The position numbers and the translations under genes were made by a program. This document shows, in pieces, positions 1 through 11,392 of a DNA stretch of 64,000 nucleotides. The stretch's first letter is position 1. The number at the start of each line of letters is the position of its first letter. The notes under the pieces were generated by a model. It was not told the origin of the DNA, did not search any database, and worked only from the letters and a program-made list of their open reading frames with translations. The stretch comes from Hymenopellis radicata (Eukaryota; Basidiomycota; Agaricomycetes; Agaricales; Physalacriaceae). The stretch lies in NCBI GenBank assembly GCA_015501595.1, contig JADNRX010000247.1:1-64000 (forward strand). Reading direction: 5' to 3'.

Positions 1-4
1 ATAG

Positions 5-1236
5 GGACTACTCTTAACAGGATCTACAGGTATCGGAAAGACATTCCTTGCAGATATGTGGTTCGCCAGTCTACCGACACCCTACAAGATGCGAAAGGAC
101 TACAACCAATTTGTCTTGGATCTCTATCGCGGCGTATGGGAGGTGACTGCAACGCGCATGCGCACTGAAATAGTTGCGCCATATTCCTCTCAAGGATGGA
201 CAAAGGAGCAACTTCGCCATATGCTGAAGACCGCGGACGGCAACGGCGCTGACACCATTTGGGACCGTTTGACGCCGTCTTCATCTCTAATGATCGTTCC
301 TGTTCCCTACGTTCTTGCCTCTCGTCTTATTCGCTCGTCGTACGTTCTTCTTCTCGACAAAGTCCAGCTGCAAGACGTATCTAGTGCTCTCCTCATGTCG
401 GAAGTGCTAATATGGTACTGGCGCATGGGCGGCGTGGTTGTAGGCACGTCCAACCGCGTCCCAGAGGATCTCTATGTCAACGAGGTCCAAAGAGAGCGAT
501 TAGGCGCATTGGGCAGTGCGTCGAGGGTTAGATGCCCCGTCGTCGAATTGGGCGGAGCCGACGCGAAAGATTATACAAAGCTGGGGAGGAGGACATGGTT
601 CCTCCATGAAGAGAGGAATCACTTCTGGGACCTAGCTCACAAGTTACTTGGCGATTCACCGTCATCCACGTATCTGGTCGTTTTCGGTCGAAAACTTGAT
701 GTCCCTCGAGTCTCTTTCGACGGTTCTGCATGCTCTTTCACCTTTGATGAGTTGTGTGACATGTCGCTTGGCTCATGGGACTGCCTTTCTATCGCCACCA
801 CATATCCTACCATCATTATCACCGACATTTCTAGCATCCGACTGCCCTCTGGTAAGAACCAAGCGCGCCGATTCATCAATCTCGTGAATGGGCTACATGC
901 AGCACGATGTCGAATAGTATGCTTAGCGAGTTGCACTTTGGAAAATCTGTTTGTGCCAGACCAGCCAAGGGCGGTGGACGAGACCGACGCGCTTTTCCAA
1001 GAGTCGGACACTCGGAAACATCAGACTCAACGACAGAGAGATGTGCCACTCGAAACACTATTATTATCTGTATTTTCTGGTGAGCAGACGGCCTTCGCGC
1101 CAATTGTCCACAATTCACGCCGTGTCTAGGTAAAGATCAGTTTCTATTCAAGGGGGCATATTCGCGGCTTCTTGAGATGACTACAGTCCTGACGTTCGAC
1201 GCCGCTGAACAAGCCCCCCGCCAACCTTACAACTGA
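5..1236 (+). CDS. AFG1/LACE1-type AAA ATPase, 5'-truncated by window edge
   Basis: The 3' part of a gene whose start lies outside the window. The first visible exon begins after a splice acceptor at 3-4. Exons are 5..1079 and 1130..1236, with a 50-nt GT-AG intron. The first exon encodes a Walker A motif (GSTGIGKT, about 20-43), an intact sensor-like GTSNR and the family's FDELC/LGSWD block. Removing the intron restores the conserved C-terminal SGKDQFLFKGAYSRLLEM motif; without it the frame stops early. Family members act at the inner mitochondrial membrane in quality control of respiratory-chain subunits. The Walker B region reads LLLDKVQ where the family has DEFQ, so the catalytic Glu is replaced by Lys. 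Family assignment is secure; ATPase activity is doubtful. Confidence 0.85.
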
Positions 1237-1578
1237 CTACTCGCATGAAACGGGCATAGGCAATAAGCGCACCTGCTCCATTGCGCTATCGGACGATCTA
1301 GTACGACGCGGAATGCTCTTCCCGTGGATTTAGTACGAAAGTGGGAAAAGACGCAGCGCGCCTTGGGATGTGGGACACGTTCTCAGTTCGCGCCAAAGTT
1401 GAGTGAGAATCATACTATAGCGGACAGGAAGAAGTAAGCAACATGTATACTTACGAGTTCAATGTAAAGTTGTGGGTTCAACTTCCCCCTCTCAAGGCAA
1501 AGCCGTGATCGTGCGTAACTGACACGGACGCAAACGAATTCTCTCACGGCACAGCGGTTTCGTACTTATCTGTTCTCC
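1237..1578. other. Intergenic, no gene seen
   Basis: Spacer between the ATPase and the aldo-keto reductase gene. I see no coding or repeat structure; it must hold the reductase promoter. Confidence 0.6.
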
Positions 1579-2612
1579 ATGTCCTCGTTCCCGCTCAATG
1601 ATGGAAACACCATCCCTTGGGTCGCGTTTGGTACTGGAAGCGCCCTTTTCCACCAAGATGCATCTAGCGCTATATCACTCGCTATTGACAATGGATTAAC
1701 TCATCTTGATGGCGCCCAGATGTACGAGAACGAGGAGACGCTTGGTGCGGGGATGAAAGGCACGCACGTACTTGATCTACTCTGTGAGCTTCACTCAGCC
1801 TTCGACCATGCACAGCTTCCGGCAAACCGCGTTCTGACCTCTATCTAACCACCAAATTCCACCATCTCGAACCTGGACAGAGCATCAGAGACATTCTCGT
1901 AGATGCCCTGAGGAAGTATGACACCGGTTACGTGGATCTCTTCCTCATCCACGACCCCACGCCGGCGAACGCGCGGGGCGAGCTCAAGGCGTACTGGAAG
2001 CAGATGGAGGACATCAAGCGCGAAGGGCTCGCCAAGAGCATCGGCGTGTCCAACTTTCGCGTCCCGGACTTGGAGGATATACTGGAAACAGCGGCTATCT
2101 TGCCTGCTGTGAATCAAGTGCGTAATCACCATCAGTTCGAGTTCACTATAATGCTCGTTGATCCAGATCGAGCTCCATCCGTACGTTTATGCCGCTGCAA
2201 AGCCCATATACGACTTTTGCACGGCAAAGGGGATCCAGGTGGCGTCGTACGGGACGCTCGCGCCCGTATTGCGCGTTCCAGACGGTCCAGTCACCGAGGT
2301 TCTGACTACGATCGCGTCTCGACTCGAGGAGGATGCAGGAAAGCACGTTTCTACTGGGCAAGTGCTCATCAAGTGGCTTCTCCAGAAAAACGTCCTATTC
2401 GTGACGTGAGTCCTCGCCAATGTTTTTTAGCATGCATTGATCGCGTGTATTTGAAGGACGACGTCTAAGGCTGAGAGAATTGCAGAGATTCTTTCCACTC
2501 CACGGTTACCTGACCTCAGTACGGGGAGGTTCGAGCTATTGAGACCGAGGGAGCGAAATTGCACAAGAGAATCTACATGGGCCATATATTTGGGGAGAAG
2601 ACACAGTACTAA
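1579..2612 (+). CDS. Aldo-keto reductase, frame broken once in last exon
   Basis: Four exons: 1579..1759, 1816..2117, 2167..2405, 2457..2612. The product of about 292 residues is an NADPH-dependent (alpha/beta)8 barrel of the AKR superfamily. The tetrad is visible: Asp and Tyr in HLDGAQMYENEE, Lys in YLTTKF and His in FLIHDP. The GVSNF and VNQIELHPY blocks are also present. Intron 1 fits the frame only with a GC donor (AAAG then GCACGC). In exon 4 the frame is lost at a run of four G near 2523-2526; a fifth G restores LSTGEVRAIETEG through to the TAA at 2610. The alternative is a recent pseudogene. The substrate cannot be read from sequence. Confidence 0.8.
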
Positions 2613-2721
2613 CTTGAAGTCAAGGCAAAATATTCATATGAATTACAATCAAAGGACACTTCTATAAACCCTAGAAAGACAAATGTAATACAATCCAGCG
2701 TTGAATGAACGCTCCCCGAAG

Positions 2722-4764
2722 TCAAAGCAGCAACTCCTTGAAATACTTTAACAGGCCTTCCTCGCTCTTTGTCAGAGCCCCAATAACTCCATCTGGTCGC
2801 ACGACAACAAACTGAATACCTCGCGCAACAACATCGTAGTGCCTATACGCATATCCAAGCGAGTCGACGTATATATCTCCGCTTTCAGAGGATCCTTGTG
2901 GAGCCAAGGGCAGCACTTCAATGATATCCTTCGGGTAGCCATCAAGACCGGCCACTGAAGGCTTGCCAAAGACGAGAACCGTGTGAAAAGTAGACCCAAA
3001 CAACTTGAACAAACTCGTCTCCGTGTCACCATTCCGCAGACCAGGCGCGTCGGGTGCCCTGTCTCCCGCCAATGCCATACCATCGTCTCCTGAACGGTAT
3101 GGATCCACAGGCGCGCCTTCGACAGCAAAGTCGTCAACGAGGATAGGACTCCTCGATAGTTGACGCCAAACTGCCGGAACTCAAATGGCCGTTTTACGGC
3201 GTCCCCGACGGTGCCGGGTTTGAGAGCGAACGCGGACTTGGTGAGCTCTGTGGTTTTGTCGAGCATGGCTGCGACGACGGGGACGCGCTCGAAAGAGTAT
3301 GAGTCGAGGAGGCGGGGAGGGGCGAGGCCTTTGTGGACGAGGCCGAGTTTCCATCCAAGATTGAACTGGAAATGTTAGGCGGTAAGCAATTTGGCTATGG
3401 GCGATTGAGAGGGAATTACAGCATCCTGAATACTAGTGTTAAGTCCCTGGCCGCCTATAGGACTATGTATATGGCAAGCATCTGCGTCGTCGCGGTCAGT
3501 CTACATTACAGAGACCTGAAAAGTATTGGCCTACCTCCAGCAACAAATACTCTTCCTTCGCTAAACTTGTTTGCCATGCGCACCCTAGGACTAGAAAGAA
3601 ACTGAGGGACTCAGTCAATGCGACTTTCGGACAACTGACGTGTAGACGGAAAGCCATATCAGGTCCCCAAACTCAATGTCGGTTCGTCCGGTAATCTTTT
3701 CGAAAGTTTGGATGAAGCCTTCTCGACTGCTGCCTGCCAGGGCCGTGTCCACATCTTTTCCGGCAACCATGAAGTTGAAGCGCCCATCGTGAGTCTCAAA
3801 AGCACGCATTGTTATCCTAAAGACGGCATCAGCGACCAAGTATCACTTGACTCTCAAATTCGACAACGCACATCCCGTTAATCCTATCGCCCCACGTGTG
3901 CCAATACTAGGCGAAGCGTGAGTACCTCAAGGTATCAAAGAAGAAGGTAATAAGGGCATACTCCGTTATCAAGTCCCTTGACCCAGATGTCGCCCACGAC
4001 CATGGTTACTTCAAACTTCTCTCCACCTAAGAAAGAGAGTCCCAGTAGCTTCCTGACGACACTGTGCGCCCCATCTGCTCCGACGAGGTATGGTGTGTCG
4101 AAAATATCTTCCACCTGTTCACCGTCTGGAGTTTTTTTGATGAGACGCGCCTTTACGCCATTGTCATGCTGTTCAAACGAGACTAATTCAGTGCCGAGTT
4201 CGACGCTGAATCCGAACGTCTTCTCCAGATGATCTCGAAGAGCAGCTTCTTGACGATCTTGAGCGAATAACACTGGTTACTCTACATATGTAAACGAAGG
4301 ATGAGTCGATTAACGCGCCATGCAAATTGAAATTCAAAACACACGAACAAAAGGTCGATCGGGCGTGTTCTCTACCAAATCGATGAGCTCTTTGGTAGTA
4401 CTTTCGCCATTGGGGAGGTACGTCTTGCGAATCGTTTGTCCTGTTCCAAGAGCTAGTACCGTGGGAAGAAAACCAAGGAGATAGTACAGTTCAAGTGAAC
4501 GAGGCTAATACAGGCAGCAATTTGGCAACCCTCACAAGCTTGCGAACAAGGAGCATACCATGATGCCGGATCCTTTGTACCCAACGCGATAGGTGGACTC
4601 CTTGTCGATCAAGCGAACCGGTACACCTTGCTTAAGGAGAGAAATCGCCAACACGAGGCCTGTTGGGCCTGCGCCAGCCTAAATATGCACACTGAGTGGT
4701 TAGATGAAGGAAGACTCGGAAGACAAACGATAAGGATGGGATTCGAGTTCGGCGCGCAAGACAT
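2722..4764 (-). CDS. FAD-dependent monooxygenase (phenol hydroxylase-like), tandem copy 1
   Basis: Nine exons on the minus strand: 4729..4764, 4559..4678, 4349..4504, 3962..4281, 3872..3906, 3640..3816, 3535..3590, 3420..3481, 2722..3365. The product of about 535 residues has the Rossmann FAD motif AGAGPTG at its N-terminus, GADGAHS, the second FAD block (AGDACHIHSP, GGQGLNT) and a thioredoxin-like C-terminal domain. That layout is typical of class A aromatic hydroxylases that use NAD(P)H and O2. Two one-base losses break the frame: near 4273-4279 at the start of exon 4, and near 3141-3152 after NYRG. The first can also be bypassed by an alternative donor and acceptor. The next gene downstream on this strand is a close paralog with identical intron positions. 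Confidence 0.8.
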
Positions 4765-5534
4765 TGCAGAAAACGAGAGCTGGAGATTTACGTTTAGATG
4801 CCAAACTATTTAAATCAGAAGAGGAGGCGGTCTTAAAATAGATTTCGGTTACCAGCCCGGCGAGCTCGCCCAGATGATCATTGTCGCCTCAGTATGTGAG
4901 AGTACCGCCAATGTTCAAACGACCTGAGAGTATGAGTATGAGTATGAGATGTAGGACAAGTCGAAATAGAAGTCGATCAGTGGCTGAGTCAGCGGCGACC
5001 TTGTCTCCCGCCTCCATGGCGCACCGTCGCGACGCGTCCGTGATCTCGGTAGCCGTTTTAGCGCGTCGAGATTCGAGAACGACCTGTAGTCATGTGCAGA
5101 GTCGTACCTGCGGTGCCGATGTGCGTGTTATATTATATATAGTTTCTCCAGAGCGTATTCAAGTGCCAATGCCATCGCACGCCAATACTTTAACTTACCA
5201 CCGGTGCTCGTTGCAGATTACGTGTCCTCGAAATGAAACGAATTGGCAGTGGTTCAAAGAGTATGTGCGGCCCCGATGTATCACTAACTCCAACTACCTT
5301 TGCGACATAGTCTTCAACTTTCAAGTTCGAGAGATCAACTTTGGATTCATTATGACAGACATCTCTAGGGGTACTAGATCTTCAGCACTCTTTTTTACCT
5401 ACCGCAGTCAAAGCTGAGTACCACCTGAACATGGACAAAATAATCTCTCACAGATGTACAGTCAAGATAAGTTCTATAAATCGTCCGAAAGCCAATGGTA
5501 GTACATCTCAGCGTTAGCTAAATGCTGCCCACAT
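4765..5534. other. Spacer between tandem monooxygenase copies
   Basis: About 770 bp holding the promoter of copy 1 and the 3' flank of copy 2, both read on the minus strand. A short GAGTAT tandem repeat lies near 4928-4950. Part of the stretch near 4830-4870 resembles sequence upstream of copy 2 (near 7690-7760), so the duplicated block seems to extend past the coding regions. Confidence 0.5.
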
Positions 5535-7564
5535 TCAAAGTAGCAACTCCTTGAAATACTTGAGCAAGCCCTCTTCACTCTTCGTCAAAGCTCCAATAGC
5601 TCCATCTGGTCGTACGACAACAAACTGAACGCCTCGTGCAACAACATCGTAGTGCTTGTAAGCATATCCAAGCGAATCAATGTACACGTCACCGCTCGCA
5701 GAGGATCCTTGTGGAGCTATGTTGATCACCTTGATGAGGTCCTTGGGATAGCTATCGAGACCAGCCACGGGAGCCGCTCCGCCAAAGACGAGAACAGTAT
5801 GGAAAGTGGACCCGAACAACTTGAACAGGCTAGTCTCCGAGTCACCATTCCACAAAGCAGGCGCATCGGGCGCCCTATCTCCCGCCAGAAGTACGTCGTC
5901 GTCTCCAGAACGATACGGATCCACCGGTACATTCTCAATCGCAAAGTCGTCGACGACGATCGCACTCCCGCGGTAGTTGACGCCAAATTGGCGCAACTCG
6001 AACTCCCGTTCTGGGCCGACAATTGTACCGGGTTTGAACGTCGACAAGCCGTACGCCGACTTGGTGAGCTCTGTGGTTTTGTCGAGCATGGCTGCTACGA
6101 CGAGGGTGCGCTCGAGGGAGTATGAGTCGAGGAGGCGGGGAGGAGCGACGCCTTTGTGAACGAGGCCGAGTTTCCATCCAAGATTGAACTGGAAATGTTA
6201 GGTGGTGAGCAATTTGGCTATGGGGAATTGATAGGGAACTTACAGCGTCCTGGATACCAGTGTTAAGTCCCTGGCCTCCCATTGGACTGTGGATATGGCA
6301 AGCATCTATATCGTCGTTGTCAGCCTATTCTACATTGCAAAAAGGTATGGGCCTACCTCCAGCAACAAATACTCTTCCTTCGCTAAACTTACCGGCCATA
6401 CGGACACTAGGACTAGGGAATCAAGTGAGTAAGACGTCTACATGACTTCTGGAGAACTTACGTGAAGACGGAAAGCCATATCAGCTCCCCGAACTCGATA
6501 TCAGTGCGCCCGGAAATCTTTTGGAAAGTCTTGATGAAGCCTTCTCGACTACCGCCTGCCACGGCAGTGTCCACCTCTTTGCCCCCGCACAAAAAGTTGA
6601 AACGCCCATCGTTGGTCTCGAATGCACGCATTGTTACCCTAAGGACGGGATCAGTAATTGCGGTTTTAATCCCAAATCAACAACGCACATCCCGCTTCTC
6701 CTATTACCCCAAGTGTGCCAATGCTAAAGAAGGCGTGAGTATAGTGAAGAAGTCTGGAATGAATACATACGGTATAATCAAGTCCCGTAGCCCGAATATC
6801 GCCCACAACCATGGTTGTCTCAAACTTTTCCCCACCCAGGAAAGAGAGTCCTAACTGCTTCCTGACGATACTGTGCGCGCCGTCTGCTCCTACGAGGTAC
6901 GGTGTGTCGAAAGTCTCCTCAACTGCAACTGCTTCGCCGTTGGGCGTTTTCTTGACAAGGCGCGCCTTGACAACATGGTCATACTGCTCGAACGAGACCA
7001 ACTCGGTATCGAGTTCGACGCTGAACCCGAAGGTCTTCTCCAAGTACTCTCGAAGAGTGGCTTCGTGTCGGTCTTGCGCGAGCATGACGGGGTTGATCTA
7101 CATCAAAGAACCGTAAGTTGACCAACGCGACAATACAAGTCAAAGACACGAACAAATGGTTTATCGGGCGTGTTCTCCATGAAATCGATCACATCGTTGA
7201 CGGTAAACTCTCCATTGGGAAGGTACGTCTTGCGTGGTCTTTGACCGCCACTCAGAGCTTGTACCTTCGGAAGAAGACCGAGAAGGTTGTAGAGTTCAAG
7301 TGAACGAGGCTAGACATAAGCATGTTTAGTAGGTCCTTAAGTTTGTGAGAGAGGAAACGCACCATGACGCCGGAGCCTTTGAATCCGACGCGATAGTTGG
7401 ATTCCTTATCGATCAGGCGTACTGGTACACCCTGCTTGAGGAGAGAAATCGCTAATACCAGACCGTTGGCCGGCACCACTCTACATTTCAATCAGAAAGG
7501 TATTTGGATGAATGCTTGGGAGACATACGATGAGAATAGGGTTCAATTTGGATTGGGAAGACAT
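5535..7564 (-). CDS. FAD-dependent monooxygenase, tandem copy 2
   Basis: Nine exons: 7529..7564, 7363..7480, 7154..7309, 6771..7097, 6689..6723, 6462..6638, 6357..6412, 6244..6305, 5535..6188. Exon sizes match copy 1 almost one for one (exons 1, 3, 5, 6, 7 and 8 are identical in length). All blocks from LVLAISLLKQG to the C-terminal KYFKELLL are continuous, including GADGAHS and AGDACHIHSP. The exception is the N-terminal FAD motif: exon 2 is two bases shorter than in copy 1, and the loss falls inside GxGxxG (about 7462-7478). Restoring one C and one G gives SGAGPTGLVL. As written, the frame is lost exactly at the FAD-binding loop, so the copy is either a pseudogene or misread there. Confidence 0.8.
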
Positions 7565-9056
7565 TGCAGAGAATTAGCAGTTGCAGGAGACGAAGTTTGG
7601 TGTTCGACAGATACCACTCTGTCGCGTTTTTAAATGAGGGGCTGCAGGATTGATTCTTAAAATAAGTTCGGAGATGTTTCAATTACAAGTCCGAGATGAC
7701 TTACCGAACCCGAGCTTTTTGATCACCGTCACAATATTCGCCTCAGCTGGCACACCTCGAAGCTGAAAGGGAGGTTTGAAACAAATGGGTGGACTACGTG
7801 TACGTCGGGCGTAGTTGGCACAGCGCTCGGCAACGCGGCGATTGATTCCCCAACGTTTCCATGCAGAGCAGAAGTTCCTGCAGTCAAGAATGTCGATATA
7901 ACATGCCAAAATGAGGCTATCGAATGGCTCGACGCCTCAACAGAGCCTCTCCGAGCTTCGTCCACCTACTCTCATGTCAACCGGATCGAGGTCCAGGACG
8001 TCCCCTTGTCAATGCATGTCACCCCATAGGTAAGTAGTGACTTAGTGACCCGCTATAGATGAAATTGACGAAGGATGGTGATGCCGAACAACTTTGGGAC
8101 GAGCTGCGGCACCAGGCTATGTGACTGACCCAAGCGTGGACGTATGCACTTGTGAAACGCTTCGATTCAATCGCGACATAGATCTGGGAAATTCGCGCGT
8201 CAAGGTGGTTGGTGATGGCAGACCGAGACGCATGAACAACAAGGAAGGGTCAAGGAGACTGCAGTGAGGTAGCACATATATAGGACACGGAAACGGCATC
8301 TGCAAGTGGAGAATAGATCTGGAAGTTCGACCTGCACCGTATTGTTGGAAGCTGTGCGAACATGAGAATGTGTAGGGTGCGAGGTACGCGTAAACACTTG
8401 CCGAGTCTTCTCGAAATTGAAGAGTTGGCAACAGCAGACCCGGTATACGCGTAACAGTACTGCATGGGTGGCGTCGTTGCTCATACTTACTGTATACTGA
8501 GGTGTCGAACTCTGAACGGGTATGAAGGTAACAACACCGAGTTAAACTTGTCCGCCCTGCGTCTGCTCTTGCGAAAGAGGACTGCTGTTTGCAGATGGCT
8601 ACAAGACGACTTCGTATGCCCTTTCTTCAACCGAGACAACTTCGTGGAGCGAGCAAATCCAGCGGTAAATCAAAAGGAGGACGGAAAATAGGAGATTGTT
8701 GACTTGTTGTTGACCGTGGTGGGTGCGAAATTCCAAGAGTCCAAGACGTTCGGTAGCGCGGCACGTGTCCACGTGGCTTACAACACCGGTCGCGGACTGT
8801 TTCTTTTTCGCTGCGACTTACTTCACTCAACGCAACTCCGAAGTATCTAGAAAAGGTCAGAACCAGGCCGGACATCGCGCAGTCCTTGGCAATGGAGCAT
8901 ACAGCGATTGACACTGCCGCCACATCCGAAGGGGCTTCCATGCTTGTATACATCCGGTTTGAAATGTCGGATATTCACTCTCGGCGTCGGAAATTGCTGA
9001 AAGCCCGGGCTTGATATACCCCGCAAACGCTAATTCAAACCTTTACATTCACCACT
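7565..9056. other. Gene-poor interval upstream of the monooxygenase pair
   Basis: Nearly 1.5 kb with no gene I can support. A short minus-strand open stretch at 7679-7909 ends in a plausible donor (GGTAAGT) but has no recognisable homology or partner exon. A second minus-strand stretch near 8627-8953 is likewise unassignable. The interval must contain the promoters of the divergent genes on either side. Confidence 0.4.
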
Positions 9057-10842
9057 ATGTACGTATCAACCATCATGAGCCGCGTTCGAACACTCGTCTT
9101 GTCCGATATCGTGAGCACCTTAATCAGGCCCGCCGAGACACTACTGATGAACTGCTAGAATAACGAGCCTGAGTACAACAACCAGTTTTCTGCGAGAAAA
9201 GCAAACTGATTCGTGTTCAGCGATGCGGAATCTCTCGTTCGTTTCCTTTTGTATTCCAATGAATTCGATCTAGAAGGCCTTGTCGCAACGACCTCCACCT
9301 GGCTCAAGTGAGTGCATCACACACCTCCTGGAACTACTGCTGAAAGCGATACCAGAACATCCACCCATGTTGAGCAGATGATCGCGATCATCAAAGCCTA
9401 TGGCGAGGTCCTCCCGAACCTCAAGCAGCACGCCTCTGGCTATCCGTCAGCAGAAGAAATCCTCGCGAAGACCAAGTCCGGGTTGCCGATCTATGGTATG
9501 GAAGGCGTTGGCGAAGGCAAGGACTCAGAAGGCTCGGACCTTGTCGTTCAAGCGGTGGACAAGGAAGACGCTGAAGGTCGCCCCGTCTGGGTTCTTCTTT
9601 GGGGAGGTGCGTCCGTTTTGTGAGTTCCCCATTCTTCTCTGTAAACTTCTTCTGATCTTTTCGGCCCCTCAGGGCCCAAGCGCTATGGAAAGTGAAAAAT
9701 ACAAGATCGGTGGAGGAGGCGAACAGATTCGCCTCCAAGATTCGTGTCTACGCGATCAGCGACCAGGTTTGGTCAAAATTCGTCTACAAACCTTGGCGTT
9801 CTGACCTTCGAGTAGGATGATGCTGGCACTTGGATCCGCCACAACTTCCCAGGCATACTTTACATCGCTAGTGCTCATGGTTTCAGCGAATACGCGTCTG
9901 GTGAGCTTCTCGTCGCGTAGAAAGGCTGAGTCTCTCACCTGACGTGATATCAAGCAACTTGGTCGGCCATCTCGGGCGACATTTTCTACGGTATCAAAGG
10001 CGGAGACCCCTCCTTAGTCTCTATGGACTGGGTCAAGAAGAACGTCCAATTAGGTCCCCTCGGAAAGATGTATCCAGATTTCGCTGTGCGTCGTCTTGAA
10101 ACCTATCTTCTTCAATCCTCTCATAATGCCAAACCTCTAGTATATCATGGAAGGCGACACTCCTACTTTCTTATACCTCATCCCGAATGGCCTGAACGTG
10201 CCGGAGGAACCTAAGTACGGAGGATGGGGCGGCCGGTACACCCCATCGACGGAGTCTGTTCACATTATACCGACGCGGTCGATCGAGTGACCAGCAAAAC
10301 GGACGGTCAATACTACATGACCAACCATGCGACGATCTGGCGATGGAGGGAGGCTTTCCAAAATGATTTTGCTGCCCGTATTCAGTAAGTGTTGAAGCCA
10401 TATTTTCCACCCCGCCGTTGAATGTTGACGTTCTCCGAGGTGGACATTGACGCCGGATTTCAAGGCCGTGAACCATGCTCCCAATGTCGTTGTCAATGGT
10501 GAAGGCGGCGCGCTCCCTCTTCGCGTCTCGTGCAAGGTCGGGGACACCATCACCCTGGACGCGTCGCAGTCGACAGACCCCGACGGTGGGAAGCTGAGCT
10601 TTGAATGGTTCCAATATAAGGAACCTTCCGCCTGTCAGCATCGTGTTGCGCTGGAGGTGCCCGACTTTGACTTCCATGGGTCGGAGAACTCGGATAAGCT
10701 GACGGTGACGTTGCCTTTGTCTATCGATTACAACGGGAGGTATAAGGTTAAAAGGGACTACCATATCATTCTACAGGTGACGGATGACGGTACGCCCAAG
10801 TTGTTTAGATACAAGCGGGTTATTGTCACCGTACATGAGTAG
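9057..10842 (+). CDS. DUF1593 (Sde182-type) nucleoside-hydrolase-like protein
   Basis: Nine exons: 9057..9110, 9159..9172, 9221..9307, 9347..9619, 9673..9766, 9816..9900, 9955..10085, 10141..10384, 10440..10842. The product of about 461 residues starts [10 protein letters not shown], with the acidic [21 protein letters not shown] block that parallels the calcium-binding loop of nucleoside hydrolases. [16 protein letters not shown] and [16 protein letters not shown] follow. The end is a beta-sandwich region ([16 protein letters not shown]) typical of the family's C-terminal domain. Exon 2 is only 14 nt. The frame slips once near 10243-10255; one added base joins GGRYTP to HYTDAVDRV. No signal peptide is evident. 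The biochemical role of the family is poorly known. Confidence 0.85.
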
Positions 10843-11392
10843 ACAACGTGAGTCTTGTGCTAATAGTAGACCTGTAGTAATAAGTCAAGAAAATTTTCAA
10901 CCCCGGCGGGCTTTCGATAAAATCGGACGTATCTTTAAACAATGTGGGCTAAAATTTTCAGTGTACTTGAAGTTGAAGTTAGGCCGAGCCATCTGAATTT
11001 GCCGCGCAGACTCGCTATGAACATTTTGTTGACTGAAACTTTGTGAACGATGTCGTCTACATACACACCACACTCCACGTTTTCTTTGCGCACCAGTGCA
11101 CAATTTCTGGAAGACAATGCCTGAGAGTCATTCCTTAGATAAATGTTTGCCACGGCGATGTTGTCGCGACGTCTACGATGGGTGCTATATTGACATGGAT
11201 GCGAGCCTGGTCATGGCGGTGATTCTGGGGAAAAGTAAACTTCGTTCTGGCAATCACAAATGGAGATTAATGGTGCGTAAACACTGTCATATATTCGAGC
11301 AAGTTGAGTCTGATACATCATCCATAGCATACATTGAGATCTCGTTATCTTACGGAACCCGGAAATTCATCAACTAGTCATTCTTAACGCTT
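10843..11392. other. Convergent intergenic region
   Basis: A 550-bp stretch between the 3' ends of two convergent genes. I see no coding signal or repeat. Confidence 0.5.

Noticed and set aside
4881..5417. 178-codon open frame between the tandem monooxygenases
   Set aside because: Compositionally odd, no homology or splice context, and it lies across a duplicated spacer.
1..8000. Secondary-metabolite gene cluster around the monooxygenases and aldo-keto reductase
   Set aside because: No backbone enzyme (polyketide synthase, NRPS, terpene synthase) is present, and the neighbours are unrelated housekeeping-type genes.
8627..8953. Minus-strand open frame of about 108 codons
   Set aside because: No partner exons, start context or recognisable family.
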